The translations under genes were made by a program, and so were the position numbers. From an uncultured Clostridia bacterium (GTDB taxonomy: Bacteria; Bacillota; Clostridia; Acetivibrionales; CALMWN01), in assembly GCA_937873555.1 (NCBI GenBank), contig CALMWN010000130.1, positions 1 to 10,358 of the forward strand: a stretch of DNA of 10,358 bases. Reading direction: 5' to 3'. The notes below the pieces were generated by a model. That model was not told the origin of the DNA and searched no databases. It was given only the letters and a program-made list of their open reading frames with translations. This document shows positions 1 through 6,909 of this stretch, one piece after another (positions within the stretch are counted from its first letter, which is position 1; each line of letters opens with the position of its first letter).

Positions 1-2
1 AT

Positions 3-80
3 AATGGAGTCACAGGTAAAGTAACTGAAAAACTTCTGAAGGAATTAAATATTTCCGGAATTTTCAATTGTTTTAATTGA
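3..80 (+). CDS. C-terminal end of an unidentified protein (partial, cut by left edge)
   Basis: Reading from base 3 gives 25 codons ending in TGA, beginning NGVTGKVTEKLLKELNIS. It is the only one of the three forward frames that stays open across this stretch; the other two stop at once. The lysine- and leucine-rich, helix-like composition is that of a real protein tail, but it is too short to assign to a family. Its last codons overlap a small inverted repeat (TCAATT at 64-69, AATTGA at 75-80). No convincing terminator follows. Coding status is an inference from composition and the open frame. Confidence 0.35.
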   Translation, partial: NGVTGKVTEKLLKELNISGIFNCFN

Positions 81-133
81 TACTTGGTTTATAAGTCATT
101 AGTGTTGCATAAAGTTTTTTAATAAATATCAAC

Positions 134-309
134 CTACACTTTATGGTTGAAGTAAGAATTCTGATTATGGCTTAAATCCAAAGCCTTTTTAAAGAACTTT
201 CCGGCTGATTCTTTATCTCCTCTTTAATCTTTCTGAAAATATCTTTTATTTACTCCATAAATCGCGGTATTTGGAAAACATTCATGCAAAATGTCAAACA
301 TTCGTGCAA
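134..309 (-). pseudogene. Possible decayed tetratricopeptide-repeat protein remnant
   Basis: On the minus strand one frame reads MFDILHECFPNTAIYGVNKR from 301 downward, meets a TAA at 224-226, and continues in the same frame with GDKESAGKFFKKALDL to a TAG at 134-136. The second part resembles the end of a tetratricopeptide motif (G-D-x-E-x-A-x-x-F-x-K-A-L-x-L). A stop lies just upstream of the first part and another splits the two, and no ribosome binding site is evident, so this would be the broken tail of a lost gene. The match is short and judged by eye; a chance resemblance is quite possible. Confidence 0.27.
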
Positions 310-310
310 A
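276..310. repeat. Two-copy direct repeat, 20-bp period, upstream of the citrate operon promoter
   Basis: AAACATTCATGCAAA (276-290) and AAACATTCGTGCAAA (296-310) differ at one base and are offset by exactly 20 bp, about two helical turns. They lie about 30-64 bp upstream of the -35 box at 340. Tandem sites on one face of the helix suit a regulator binding as adjacent units, but no protein can be named. Confidence 0.6.
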
Positions 311-339
311 TCACCAGCTGCAGTGTTCACAATTTTTAT

Positions 340-368
340 TTGACACCAATTGTATAATTGTATACAAT
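340..368 (+). promoter_or_regulatory. Sigma-A promoter of the citrate synthase-aconitase-gntR operon
   Basis: TTGACA at 340-345 and TACAAT at 363-368 are separated by 17 bp, a perfect -35 and a 5/6 match -10 at ideal spacing. The predicted start is near 375, giving a leader of about 50 nt with a small dyad (CTATTA 389-394, TAATAG 398-403). The ribosome binding site GAGGGGG sits just ahead of the ATG at 425. Confidence 0.8.
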
Positions 369-374
369 TATACA
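351..374. promoter_or_regulatory. Perfect 24-bp palindrome covering the -10 box; probable GntR-type operator
   Basis: All 12 base pairs match, centred between 362 and 363. The core TTGTATACAA (358-367) fits the T-N-G-T...A-C-N-A pattern typical of FadR-subfamily GntR operators, and outer TGTATAA/TTATACA half-sites extend it. The palindrome spans most of the promoter spacer and the whole -10 box, so a bound dimer would block RNA polymerase. The regulator encoded as the third gene of the same operon is the obvious candidate ligand, giving negative autoregulation. The palindrome is seen directly; the protein assignment is inference. Confidence 0.7.
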
Positions 375-424
375 CATATACATGAATGCTATTATTTTAA
401 TAGTATAGAAGAGGGGGTAATATC

Positions 425-1804
425 ATGCTGGAATTCAATAAGCGCACAAATACACTTGAACAAACCCAATACAGATATTCTCTTCAAGACGTGGCAGAAC
501 CTAATCTCTATAGGGAAATCTACAACTATGAAGAGATACCCAAATGTGCCTTCAATCACAGGAGGGTGCCAATGAACCCTGCTGATGAAATATGGATAAC
601 TGACACCACTTTCAGAGATGGCCAGCAGTCCAGAGCACCTTATACTGTTGAGCAGATTGTACAGCTTTATGATTTTCTACATAAGATGAGCGGACCTAAT
701 GGAATTATCAGGCAAAGTGAGTTTTTCCTTTACAGTGATAAAGATAAGGAAGCTGTATACAAATGTCAGGAAAAAGGTTACCGGTTCCCGGAGGTGACGG
801 GTTGGATAAGGGCTACAAAGAAGGATTTTCAACTTGCGAAGGATATGGGCCTGAAAGAAAGCGGATTTCTGGTTAGCTGCTCCGACTATCACATATTTAA
901 AAAATTCAACAAGACCAGAAAGCAGGTTATGGATGACTATCTCTCGGTTATAAAGGATGCCATAGATGTGGGTATCAGGCCAAGATGCCATCTGGAAGAC
1001 ATCACAAGAGCGGATTTTTATGGCTTTGTTGTTCCTTTTGCATTGGAGCTCAGGAAGCTCATGGATGAAAGCGGAGTACCGATTAAAATCCGTGCATGCG
1101 ATACGTTGGGTTATGGAGTATCTTACCCCGGCGCGGCACTTCCCAGAAGCGTTCCGGGTATCATATACGGTTTGAGGCATCACGCCGGGTTCCCGAGCGA
1201 ATTGATTGAATGGCACGGGCATAACGATTTCTACAAAGTTGTGGACAATGCGGCCACTGCATGGCTGTATGGTGCATCCAGTGTAAACTGTTCACTCCTG
1301 GGAATTGGTGAGAGGACCGGCAACACGCCATTAGAGGCAATGGTTGTTGAATATGCGCAATTGAGAGGCACAACCGATGGTATGGATACAACAGTAATAA
1401 CTGAAATTGCTGAATACTATGAAAAGGAGATAGGCTACTCCATTCCTCCGAGGACTCCTTTCGTAGGCAGGCATTTTAATGTGACACAGGCAGGCATACA
1501 TGCAGACGGGCTTTTAAAGAATGAAGAGATTTATAACATATTCAATACCGATAAAATACTCAACAGACCTGTAGGAATAGCCATCAACCAGGTATGCGGG
1601 CTTGCCGGTATCGCATTGTGGATAAACAGCTACCTTGGGCTTGAAGGCAGCAAGAGAATAGATAAAAAAGATGAAAGAGTTGCAAAGATTAAAGAATGGG
1701 TTGATTCGCAGTATCAGAACGGAAGGACAACTTCCATAAGCGACGATGAAATGGCCAAAGCGTTGAGTGAACAGGCACCGGAAATATTTGACCTTACTCT
1801 GTAA
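425..1804 (+). CDS. Re-type citrate synthase (isopropylmalate/homocitrate synthase family)
   Basis: 459 residues of the DRE-TIM metallolyase superfamily. The motif TDTTFRDGQQ (residues 59-68; Arg64 and Asp65 are the D-R part of the metal/catalytic signature) starts the barrel, and HGHND (264-268) supplies the two metal-binding histidines. Later stretches GIGERTGNTPLEA and AGIHADG are also family hallmarks. Family relatives include 2-isopropylmalate synthase, homocitrate synthase and the Re-citrate synthase described in Clostridium kluyveri. Length, the conserved lead-in before the barrel and the aconitase directly downstream favour Re-citrate synthase, which joins acetyl-CoA and oxaloacetate to citrate with stereochemistry opposite to the common enzyme, in the cytoplasm. 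No C-terminal leucine-regulatory domain of the LeuA type is apparent. The ATG at 425 follows GAGGGGG at good spacing; an in-frame ATG at 572 (Met50) also has a GGAGGG just upstream, but starting there would drop a lead-in that I recall as conserved in relatives. First gene of a three-gene operon. Confidence 0.85.
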   Translation: MLEFNKRTNTLEQTQYRYSLQDVAEPNLYREIYNYEEIPKCAFNHRRVPMNPADEIWITDTTFRDGQQSRAPYTVEQIVQLYDFLHKMSGPNGIIRQSEFFLYSDKDKEAVYKCQEKGYRFPEVTGWIRATKKDFQLAKDMGLKESGFLVSCSDYHIFKKFNKTRKQVMDDYLSVIKDAIDVGIRPRCHLEDITRADFYGFVVPFALELRKLMDESGVPIKIRACDTLGYGVSYPGAALPRSVPGIIYGLRHHAGFPSELIEWHGHNDFYKVVDNAATAWLYGASSVNCSLLGIGERTGNTPLEAMVVEYAQLRGTTDGMDTTVITEIAEYYEKEIGYSIPPRTPFVGRHFNVTQAGIHADGLLKNEEIYNIFNTDKILNRPVGIAINQVCGLAGIALWINSYLGLEGSKRIDKKDERVAKIKEWVDSQYQNGRTTSISDDEMAKALSEQAPEIFDLTL

Positions 1805-1845
1805 TTTTACATTAAGTATTTATTATATGTTTAGGGGGAAGACAA

Positions 1846-3774
1846 ATGGGTTTAAATCTGGCTCAAAAAATAATCAAGGATCATCTGGTAAGCGGGCAAA
1901 TGACACCCGGAAAGGAAATATCCATCAGAATTGATCAAACTCTTACCCAGGACTCTACAGGTACAATGGCATACCTTCAGTTTGAAGCCATCGGGATACC
2001 GAGGGTCAAAACAAAAAAATCGGTTGCATATATAGACCATAACACACTTCAGGCAGGATTTGAAAATGCCGATGACCACAAGTACATACAGACGGTTGCT
2101 TCAAAACACGGTATTTACTTTTCGAGGCCCGGGAATGGAATCTGTCATCAGGTACAGCTGGAAAGATTCGGAGTGCCCGGTATGACTCTTCTTGGTTCTG
2201 ACAGCCATACACCCACAGGCGGAGGAATAGGCATGCTTGCTATCGGAGCGGGTGGACTGGATGTCGCAGTGGCAATGGGCGGAGGCCCTTACTACCTGAC
2301 CATGCCCAGGGTATGCAGGGTAAACCTTAAGGGGAAATTGAAACCATGGGTTTCAGCCAAGGACATTATTCTTGAAGTGCTGCGCATACTCTCCGTCAAG
2401 GGAGGAGTCGGCAAGGTGATAGAATATGCGGGGGAAGGAATCAAAACACTTACCGTGCCTGAAAGGGCGACTATAACAAATATGGGTGCTGAATTGGGAG
2501 CTACAACCTCAATTTTCCCCAGTGATGAAGTTACAAAGGAATTTTTAAAAGCCCAGGAAAGAGAAAAGGATTGGGTTGAACTTAAGCCTGATACTGATGC
2601 CGTATATGATGAAGAAATCGAAATAGATCTGGATAAGCTTGAGCCGTTGGCAGCGCAGCCGCACATGCCTGATAATGTGGCAAAGGTAAAGGATATCGGG
2701 AAGATAAAGGTTGATCAGGTAGCTATAGGAAGCTGCACAAATTCCTCATTCATGGACATGATGAAGGTTGCAAGGATATTGAAGGGTAAGACGGTCAAGC
2801 CCGAAGTCAGTCTCGTAATAGCTCCCGGTTCCAAGCAGGTGCTTACAATGCTTGCTGAAAACGGAGCATTGGCAGATATGGTTGCGGCAGGAGCAAGAAT
2901 ACTTGAGTCCGCATGCGGTCCGTGCATTGGAATGGGCCAGGCACCATCGTCAAATGCAGTTTCACTCAGAACCTTCAACAGAAACTTTGAAGGCAGGTCA
3001 GGTACAGCATCGGCAAAGGTTTACCTCGTTAGTCCCGAGGTGGCTGCGGTAAGTGCTGTTACCGGTGTATTGACGAGCCCGGAGGAATTCGGAGAAGCAC
3101 CTTCTGTGAGCATGCCCTCCAGGTTTCTGATCAATGACAACATGGTAGTGCCTCCGGCACCAGAGGGAGCAGGTATAGAAGTAGTCAGAGGCCCAAATAT
3201 AAAGCCGTTCCCGATAAATTCCAGACTGGCGGACAAAGTTTCCGGCAAGGCGCTTATAAAGGTTGGAGACAACATTACAACAGACCATATAATGCCTTCA
3301 AATGCGAAGCTGCTGCCCTTCCGCTCAAATATCCCATATTTGTCGGAGTTCTGCCTCACTCCATGTGACCCTGAGTTCCCGAAAAGAGCCAGAGAGAATG
3401 GCGGAGGATTTATAATCAGCGGCTCCAATTACGGTCAGGGCTCAAGCCGTGAACATGCAGCGCTTGCGCCATTGCAGTTAGGCGTAAAGGGTGTTGTTGC
3501 AAAGTCCTTTGCCAGGATTCATATGGATAATCTCGTAAATTCCGGGATAATTCCCATGACCTTTGCAAATGAAGCCGATTATGACAGCATCGAAAGCGGA
3601 GACGAACTGGTTCTGGACAATGCAAGGCAGCAGATAAAAGGCGGCTCTGAACTTATAATCAGGAATGTTACAAAGAACAGGAACATCACAGTCAAGGTAT
3701 CACTTTCAGAAAGACAGGTTGCAATGGTACTTGCTGGGGGATTATTGAACTACACACGTGAACAAAACACATAA
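1846..3774 (+). CDS. Aconitate hydratase (single-chain, Aquifex-type)
   Basis: 642 residues, converting citrate to isocitrate through cis-aconitate in the cytoplasm. The N-terminal aconitase/IPM isomerase domain carries SDSHT (118-122) followed by a glycine-rich run, GSCTNSS with Cys297, and ACGPC with Cys357 and Cys360, the three ligands of the [4Fe-4S] cluster. The C-terminal swivel domain shows TTDHIMPS (478-485) and YGQGSSREHAALAP (529-542) with the substrate-binding Ser-Arg-Glu. At about 640 residues it is much shorter than AcnA or AcnB (about 850-900) and matches the compact class in which the large and small subunits seen in isopropylmalate isomerase are fused. Its start is 41 bp after the citrate synthase stop, with AGGGGGAAG as ribosome binding site and no convincing promoter in the gap, so it is co-transcribed. 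Homoaconitase activity is an alternative but less likely next to a citrate synthase. Confidence 0.93.
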   Translation: MGLNLAQKIIKDHLVSGQMTPGKEISIRIDQTLTQDSTGTMAYLQFEAIGIPRVKTKKSVAYIDHNTLQAGFENADDHKYIQTVASKHGIYFSRPGNGICHQVQLERFGVPGMTLLGSDSHTPTGGGIGMLAIGAGGLDVAVAMGGGPYYLTMPRVCRVNLKGKLKPWVSAKDIILEVLRILSVKGGVGKVIEYAGEGIKTLTVPERATITNMGAELGATTSIFPSDEVTKEFLKAQEREKDWVELKPDTDAVYDEEIEIDLDKLEPLAAQPHMPDNVAKVKDIGKIKVDQVAIGSCTNSSFMDMMKVARILKGKTVKPEVSLVIAPGSKQVLTMLAENGALADMVAAGARILESACGPCIGMGQAPSSNAVSLRTFNRNFEGRSGTASAKVYLVSPEVAAVSAVTGVLTSPEEFGEAPSVSMPSRFLINDNMVVPPAPEGAGIEVVRGPNIKPFPINSRLADKVSGKALIKVGDNITTDHIMPSNAKLLPFRSNIPYLSEFCLTPCDPEFPKRARENGGGFIISGSNYGQGSSREHAALAPLQLGVKGVVAKSFARIHMDNLVNSGIIPMTFANEADYDSIESGDELVLDNARQQIKGGSELIIRNVTKNRNITVKVSLSERQVAMVLAGGLLNYTREQNT

Positions 3775-3818
3775 AAACTTAAGGTATATAAAAGGCTCTG
3801 CGAAGGGGGAGGGCAATA

Positions 3819-4508
3819 GTGGCAAAACTCGAACATGGTGAAGGTGACCTTTATTCGCAATCATTAAGGGCAAAAGTATTTAATCAGCTCCAAAACGACA
3901 TACTCAACGGGAAATTTGAACCCGGCGAAAGTCTTACTGAAATAAAGCTTTCAGAAGAACTTGGAGTGAGCAGGACCCCTATACGTGAGGCAATAAGGCA
4001 GCTGGAGCTGGAAGGGCTGGTGCAGTCGATACCCAACAAGGGAGCTGTTGTAACCGGTATTTCTTCAAAGGATATTGAAGATATCTATACCATCAGAATG
4101 ATGGTTGAAGGATTGGCAGCAAGGTGGGCAGCAGAAAAGATAACTGATGAAGAACTTGAGGAAATGAAGGAAGCTTTGGAGTTTGAAGAGTTCTATACAA
4201 TGAAGAACGACACCCAGCACCTGTTAAGGTTCGATTCCAGGTTTCATGAGATTATTTACAAAGCATGCAAGAGTAAACCTCTGATGCATACGTTAAGCAC
4301 ATTCCATCATTATGTCCAGAGAGCCAGGAGCGCATCTTTCAGTTCTCCAGGAAGAGCACAGAAGGTTCTGGAGGAGCATAAAGCAATATTACAGGCAATT
4401 ATGGACAGAGACCCTGAAAGGGCAGAAAAGCTCACAACAGAGCATGTCAGGAATGCAAGCATCAACCTGTTGAAGCAAAGCGGTGAAATGATTATATTAA
4501 AGGATTAG
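3819..4508 (+). CDS. GntR-family transcriptional regulator, FCD (FadR-like) subfamily
   Basis: 229 residues. An N-terminal winged helix (about residues 14-80) contains LSEELGVSRTPIREAIRQLE, the classic GntR recognition region. The C-terminal all-helical FCD domain (about 87-215) retains the usual metal/ligand residues: Asp139 and His143 in the D-x3-H motif, then His187 and His209. Such proteins bind DNA as dimers and release it on sensing a small organic acid. It starts with GTG after GGGGGAGGG, 44 bp behind the aconitase, and is the last gene of the operon, before a terminator. The context suggests control of citrate/isocitrate synthesis through the palindrome at 351-374, with a tricarboxylate or 2-oxo acid as possible effector; target and effector are inferred, while family membership is clear. 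Confidence 0.92.
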   Translation: MAKLEHGEGDLYSQSLRAKVFNQLQNDILNGKFEPGESLTEIKLSEELGVSRTPIREAIRQLELEGLVQSIPNKGAVVTGISSKDIEDIYTIRMMVEGLAARWAAEKITDEELEEMKEALEFEEFYTMKNDTQHLLRFDSRFHEIIYKACKSKPLMHTLSTFHHYVQRARSASFSSPGRAQKVLEEHKAILQAIMDRDPERAEKLTTEHVRNASINLLKQSGEMIILKD

Positions 4509-4514
4509 AAAATG

Positions 4515-4546
4515 AAAAAAGCTATCTCGAATGAGATAGCTTTTTT
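4515..4546. terminator. Bidirectional intrinsic terminator (gntR operon and tRNA-Glu)
   Basis: An 8-bp stem GCTATCTC (4521-4528) / GAGATAGC (4533-4540) with loop GAAT is flanked by A6 on the left and T6 on the right, so it ends transcripts from both strands. On the plus strand it begins 6 bp after the regulator stop. On the minus strand it begins immediately after the encoded CCA of the tRNA; base 4546 is the last T of the run and the complement of the tRNA 3' A. Confidence 0.92.
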
Positions 4547-4621
4547 GGTGACCCATAGGGGATTCGAACCCCTGTTACCGCCGTGAGAGGGCGGTGTCTT
4601 AGGCCGCTTGACCAATGGGCC
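4546..4621 (-). tRNA. tRNA-Glu (anticodon CUC)
   Basis: The minus strand folds into a complete 76-nt cloverleaf. The acceptor is GGCCCAT / ATGGGTC with one G-U pair, then discriminator A and an encoded CCA. The D stem is GTC/GAC, the anticodon stem CCGCC/GGCGG has loop CTCTCAC, and the T arm is AGGGG-TTCGAAT-CCCCT. Loop positions 34-36 are CTC, reading the glutamate codon GAG. The more common bacterial isoacceptor has UUC, so a second tRNA-Glu is expected elsewhere. The gene is monocistronic, with its own promoter and a terminator abutting the CCA. Confidence 0.96.
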
Positions 4622-4639
4622 TTATAAACTGCAAAAACT

Positions 4640-4668
4640 ATTATAGCATGCCTTAGAACAAATTACAA
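4640..4668 (-). promoter_or_regulatory. Promoter of the tRNA-Glu gene
   Basis: On the minus strand, TATAAT (4645-4640) is preceded by TGC, an extended -10. TTGTAA (4668-4663) lies 17 bp upstream as a 4/6 -35 match. The predicted start falls about a dozen bases before the mature tRNA 5' end at 4621. Confidence 0.6.
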
Positions 4669-4719
4669 CAGTAAACATTAACAATAAGGGTGAGGAGTCT
4701 ATTTAACTGAAAAATTGTA

Positions 4720-4728
4720 TGTTATAAT
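4720..4728 (+). promoter_or_regulatory. Extended -10 promoter of the RNA-modification operon
   Basis: TGTTATAAT at 4720-4728 is a TG-N-TATAAT extended -10. No good -35 is found at 16-18 bp upstream, as is usual for this promoter class. The predicted start near 4735 leaves a leader of about 43 nt to the ATG at 4778, and the promoter runs divergently from that of the tRNA. Confidence 0.55.
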
Positions 4729-4777
4729 AGCTCCAGTGAAAAAATAAATTATGTGAAATGGCACTAGGAGCAGTATT

Positions 4778-6154
4778 ATGAAATTACCATTGGATTTTTT
4801 GAATAAAATGAAGACCCTTTTGGGGGAAGCTGAATACAGTGATTTTCTAGAGTCGTACAGTGAACCGAGATTTTACGGCCTGAGAATAAATACACTTAAG
4901 ATAGATGTGGAGGAATTCAAAAGAATCTCGCCCTTCAAACTGGAGCCGGTTCCCTGGACAATTGACGGATTTTATTATCCGGCTGAAGAAAATCCCGGAA
5001 AGCATCCTTATTACCATGCCGGGCTTTATTACATCCAGGAACCCAGTGCAATGCTGCCGGGAGCTGTCATTAATGCACAGCCGGGAGACAATATACTGGA
5101 TCTCTGCGCCGCACCCGGAGGTAAGACGGTGCAGATTGCCGCCGGCATGCAGGGCAAGGGTCTGCTGGTGGCAAACGATATAAGTGCAAGCAGGCTGAAA
5201 GCGCTTGTAAAAAATATCGAACTGTGCGGAGTCAGAAATGCGGTTGTTACGAATGAAACACCGGAAAAGCTGTCCTTAAGGTTTGAGGAGTATTTTGACA
5301 GGATACTTGTGGATGCTCCGTGCTCCGGGGAGGGGATGTTCCGGAAAGATGAAGAGGCGGCGCGAAGCTGGGAGAAATTTAAATGTGAAAAGTGTTCCGC
5401 CATGCAGAAGGACATACTTCAAAGCGTTGACAGGATGTTAAAGCCCGGGGGTTGTATCGTATACTCCACCTGTACATTTTCACCCGAAGAGGATGAAAGA
5501 ATGATTTCGTTTTTTCTAAATGAACATGAGAATTACGAGATCCTGGATATTCCAAAGACCGCCGGAATTGAGGCCGGGAGGCCTGAATGGTCGGATGGAA
5601 ATGAAGAGCTGAAGAAAACAGTACGGCTTTGGCCGCATAGGCTTAAAGGTGAGGGGCATTTTACAGCAATGCTCGGGAAAAAAGGTGATGCAGGCAGCAA
5701 GTCCGGCAAGAATGCCTCCGTTGGTAAAACAACGCTCAATAATCCTGTAATTGAGGCGTTTTACAGATTCGCGGATGAAAATCTCAATATCGAAATCGAG
5801 GGCAGCTTTGATATTAAGGGAAACAATCTCTATTACCTGCCCGAACAGCTGCCGGGACTTGATGGTGTAAGAGTGTCAAAATTCGGATGGTATCTTGGGG
5901 AGTTGGTCAACGGCAGATTTGAACCTTCACATTCAATGCTTCTTTCATTGAAGAAAGAGAATATAAAGAATGTACTGGATTTTTCGTCACACTCAAAAGA
6001 GGTTTTGAGCTACCTCAAGGGTGAGACAGTGATGCTGGAGGGCAAGAAGGGGTTTACCGCAGTATGCGTGGATGGTTATACGCTCGGCTGGGGAAAGCAG
6101 ACGGGAGACATGCTTAAAAACCTTTACCCCAAAGGCTGGCGGAAAATGAGCTGA
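4778..6154 (+). CDS. RsmF-like rRNA m5C methyltransferase (NOL1/NOP2/Sun family)
   Basis: 458 residues. After an N-terminal RNA-binding segment (PRFYGLRINTLK near residue 30) comes a Rossmann methyltransferase fold. LDLCAAPGGKT (107-117) binds S-adenosylmethionine, DAPCSGEGMF (179-188) holds Cys182, and YSTCTF (229-234) holds Cys232. These two cysteines are the release and nucleophilic residues of RNA m5C methyltransferases. A lysine/glycine-rich linker (about 297-317) leads to a C-terminal domain ending in GWGKQTG and YPKGWRKM, the arrangement of E. coli RsmF (YebU) and its Firmicute relatives; RsmF has 479 residues. It probably methylates a cytosine of 16S rRNA, but the exact position cannot be read from sequence. 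The ATG follows AGGAG at 7-nt spacing. First of three RNA-modification-type genes in line; the next start is 14 bp after its stop. Confidence 0.9.
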   Translation: MKLPLDFLNKMKTLLGEAEYSDFLESYSEPRFYGLRINTLKIDVEEFKRISPFKLEPVPWTIDGFYYPAEENPGKHPYYHAGLYYIQEPSAMLPGAVINAQPGDNILDLCAAPGGKTVQIAAGMQGKGLLVANDISASRLKALVKNIELCGVRNAVVTNETPEKLSLRFEEYFDRILVDAPCSGEGMFRKDEEAARSWEKFKCEKCSAMQKDILQSVDRMLKPGGCIVYSTCTFSPEEDERMISFFLNEHENYEILDIPKTAGIEAGRPEWSDGNEELKKTVRLWPHRLKGEGHFTAMLGKKGDAGSKSGKNASVGKTTLNNPVIEAFYRFADENLNIEIEGSFDIKGNNLYYLPEQLPGLDGVRVSKFGWYLGELVNGRFEPSHSMLLSLKKENIKNVLDFSSHSKEVLSYLKGETVMLEGKKGFTAVCVDGYTLGWGKQTGDMLKNLYPKGWRKMS

Positions 6155-6168
6155 AAGCAGGTGAAAGC

Positions 6169-6909
6169 GTGAGAAATACACAACGGCTGGATAAGGTGCT
6201 TTCAAACTTTGGATATGGCACCAGGAAGGAAATAAAGGATTACATAAAAGCAGGCACTGTAAAAGTGGACGGAATAGTTGCAAAGGACGGCGGCTTACAT
6301 GTGGATCCTGAAAGCAGTGTGATTGAAATAGGCTGTGAAACCTTAAAATACCGCAAGTACGTATATGTAATGATGAACAAGCCGGCGGGAGTAGTTTCCG
6401 CTACATTTGACAATAAGCTTAAAACTGTGGTTGATATTTTACCTGAAGAATTCAAATGCTTTGACCTTTTCCCGGTGGGAAGGCTGGACATTGATACCGA
6501 AGGGCTGCTGTTGATGACAAATGACGGCCGGCTGGCGCATGAACTATTATCTCCGAAAAAGCACGTGCCAAAAAGGTATTATGCCTTGATAGCCGGGAAT
6601 GTGACAGAAGACGATGCTGACCGTTTCAAAAAGGGAGTAACACTTGATGACGGATACAGGACATTGCCTGCCGGGCTTGAAATAATCAGGCAGGGAGAGC
6701 ACTCCGAGGTCGAGGTTGTCATAATGGAAGGCAAGTTTCACCAGATTAAAAGGATGTTTGAGGCGGTAGGCAAAAAAGTCAAATATTTAAGGCGTATGGC
6801 AATGGGAGGCCTTAAGCTGGATGAAAACCTGCAAACAGGAGAGTGCAGGGAACTGACGGCTGAGGAGATAAATATGCTGAAAGGTCAGGGGATAGACGAA
6901 TCAATATGA
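6169..6909 (+). CDS. rsuA: Pseudouridine synthase, RsuA/RluB/E/F family
   Basis: 246 residues. The N-terminus (about 5-50, RLDKVLSNFGYGTRKEIKDY) is an S4 RNA-binding domain. The catalytic core shows MMNKPAGVVSA, then GRLDIDTEGLLLMTNDG with Asp107 as the conserved catalytic aspartate, and HQIKRMFEAVGKKV near the end. The domain order and length match RsuA, which converts U516 of 16S rRNA to pseudouridine; members acting on 23S rRNA look alike, so the target is not certain. Translation starts at GTG 6169 behind AGGTG, 14 bp after the upstream methyltransferase stop. Its TGA overlaps the ATG of the next gene (ATGA at 6906-6909), so the three genes are translationally close-packed. Confidence 0.88.
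   Translation: MRNTQRLDKVLSNFGYGTRKEIKDYIKAGTVKVDGIVAKDGGLHVDPESSVIEIGCETLKYRKYVYVMMNKPAGVVSATFDNKLKTVVDILPEEFKCFDLFPVGRLDIDTEGLLLMTNDGRLAHELLSPKKHVPKRYYALIAGNVTEDDADRFKKGVTLDDGYRTLPAGLEIIRQGEHSEVEVVIMEGKFHQIKRMFEAVGKKVKYLRRMAMGGLKLDENLQTGECRELTAEEINMLKGQGIDESI

Noticed and set aside
291..575. Forward open frame of 94 codons overlapping the citrate synthase start
   Set aside because: It crosses the promoter and palindrome, lacks a ribosome binding site, and its second half is an out-of-frame reading of the citrate synthase gene.
677..1222. Minus-strand open frame of 181 codons
   Set aside because: Antisense shadow of the citrate synthase gene; cysteine-rich and without family features or a ribosome binding site.
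2292..3625. Several antisense open frames across the aconitase gene
   Set aside because: All lie opposite a well-conserved coding region and show the serine/proline-rich composition usual for antisense frames.
5029..5415. Minus-strand open frame of 128 codons
   Set aside because: Antisense to the catalytic core of the RsmF-like gene, with no recognisable protein features.
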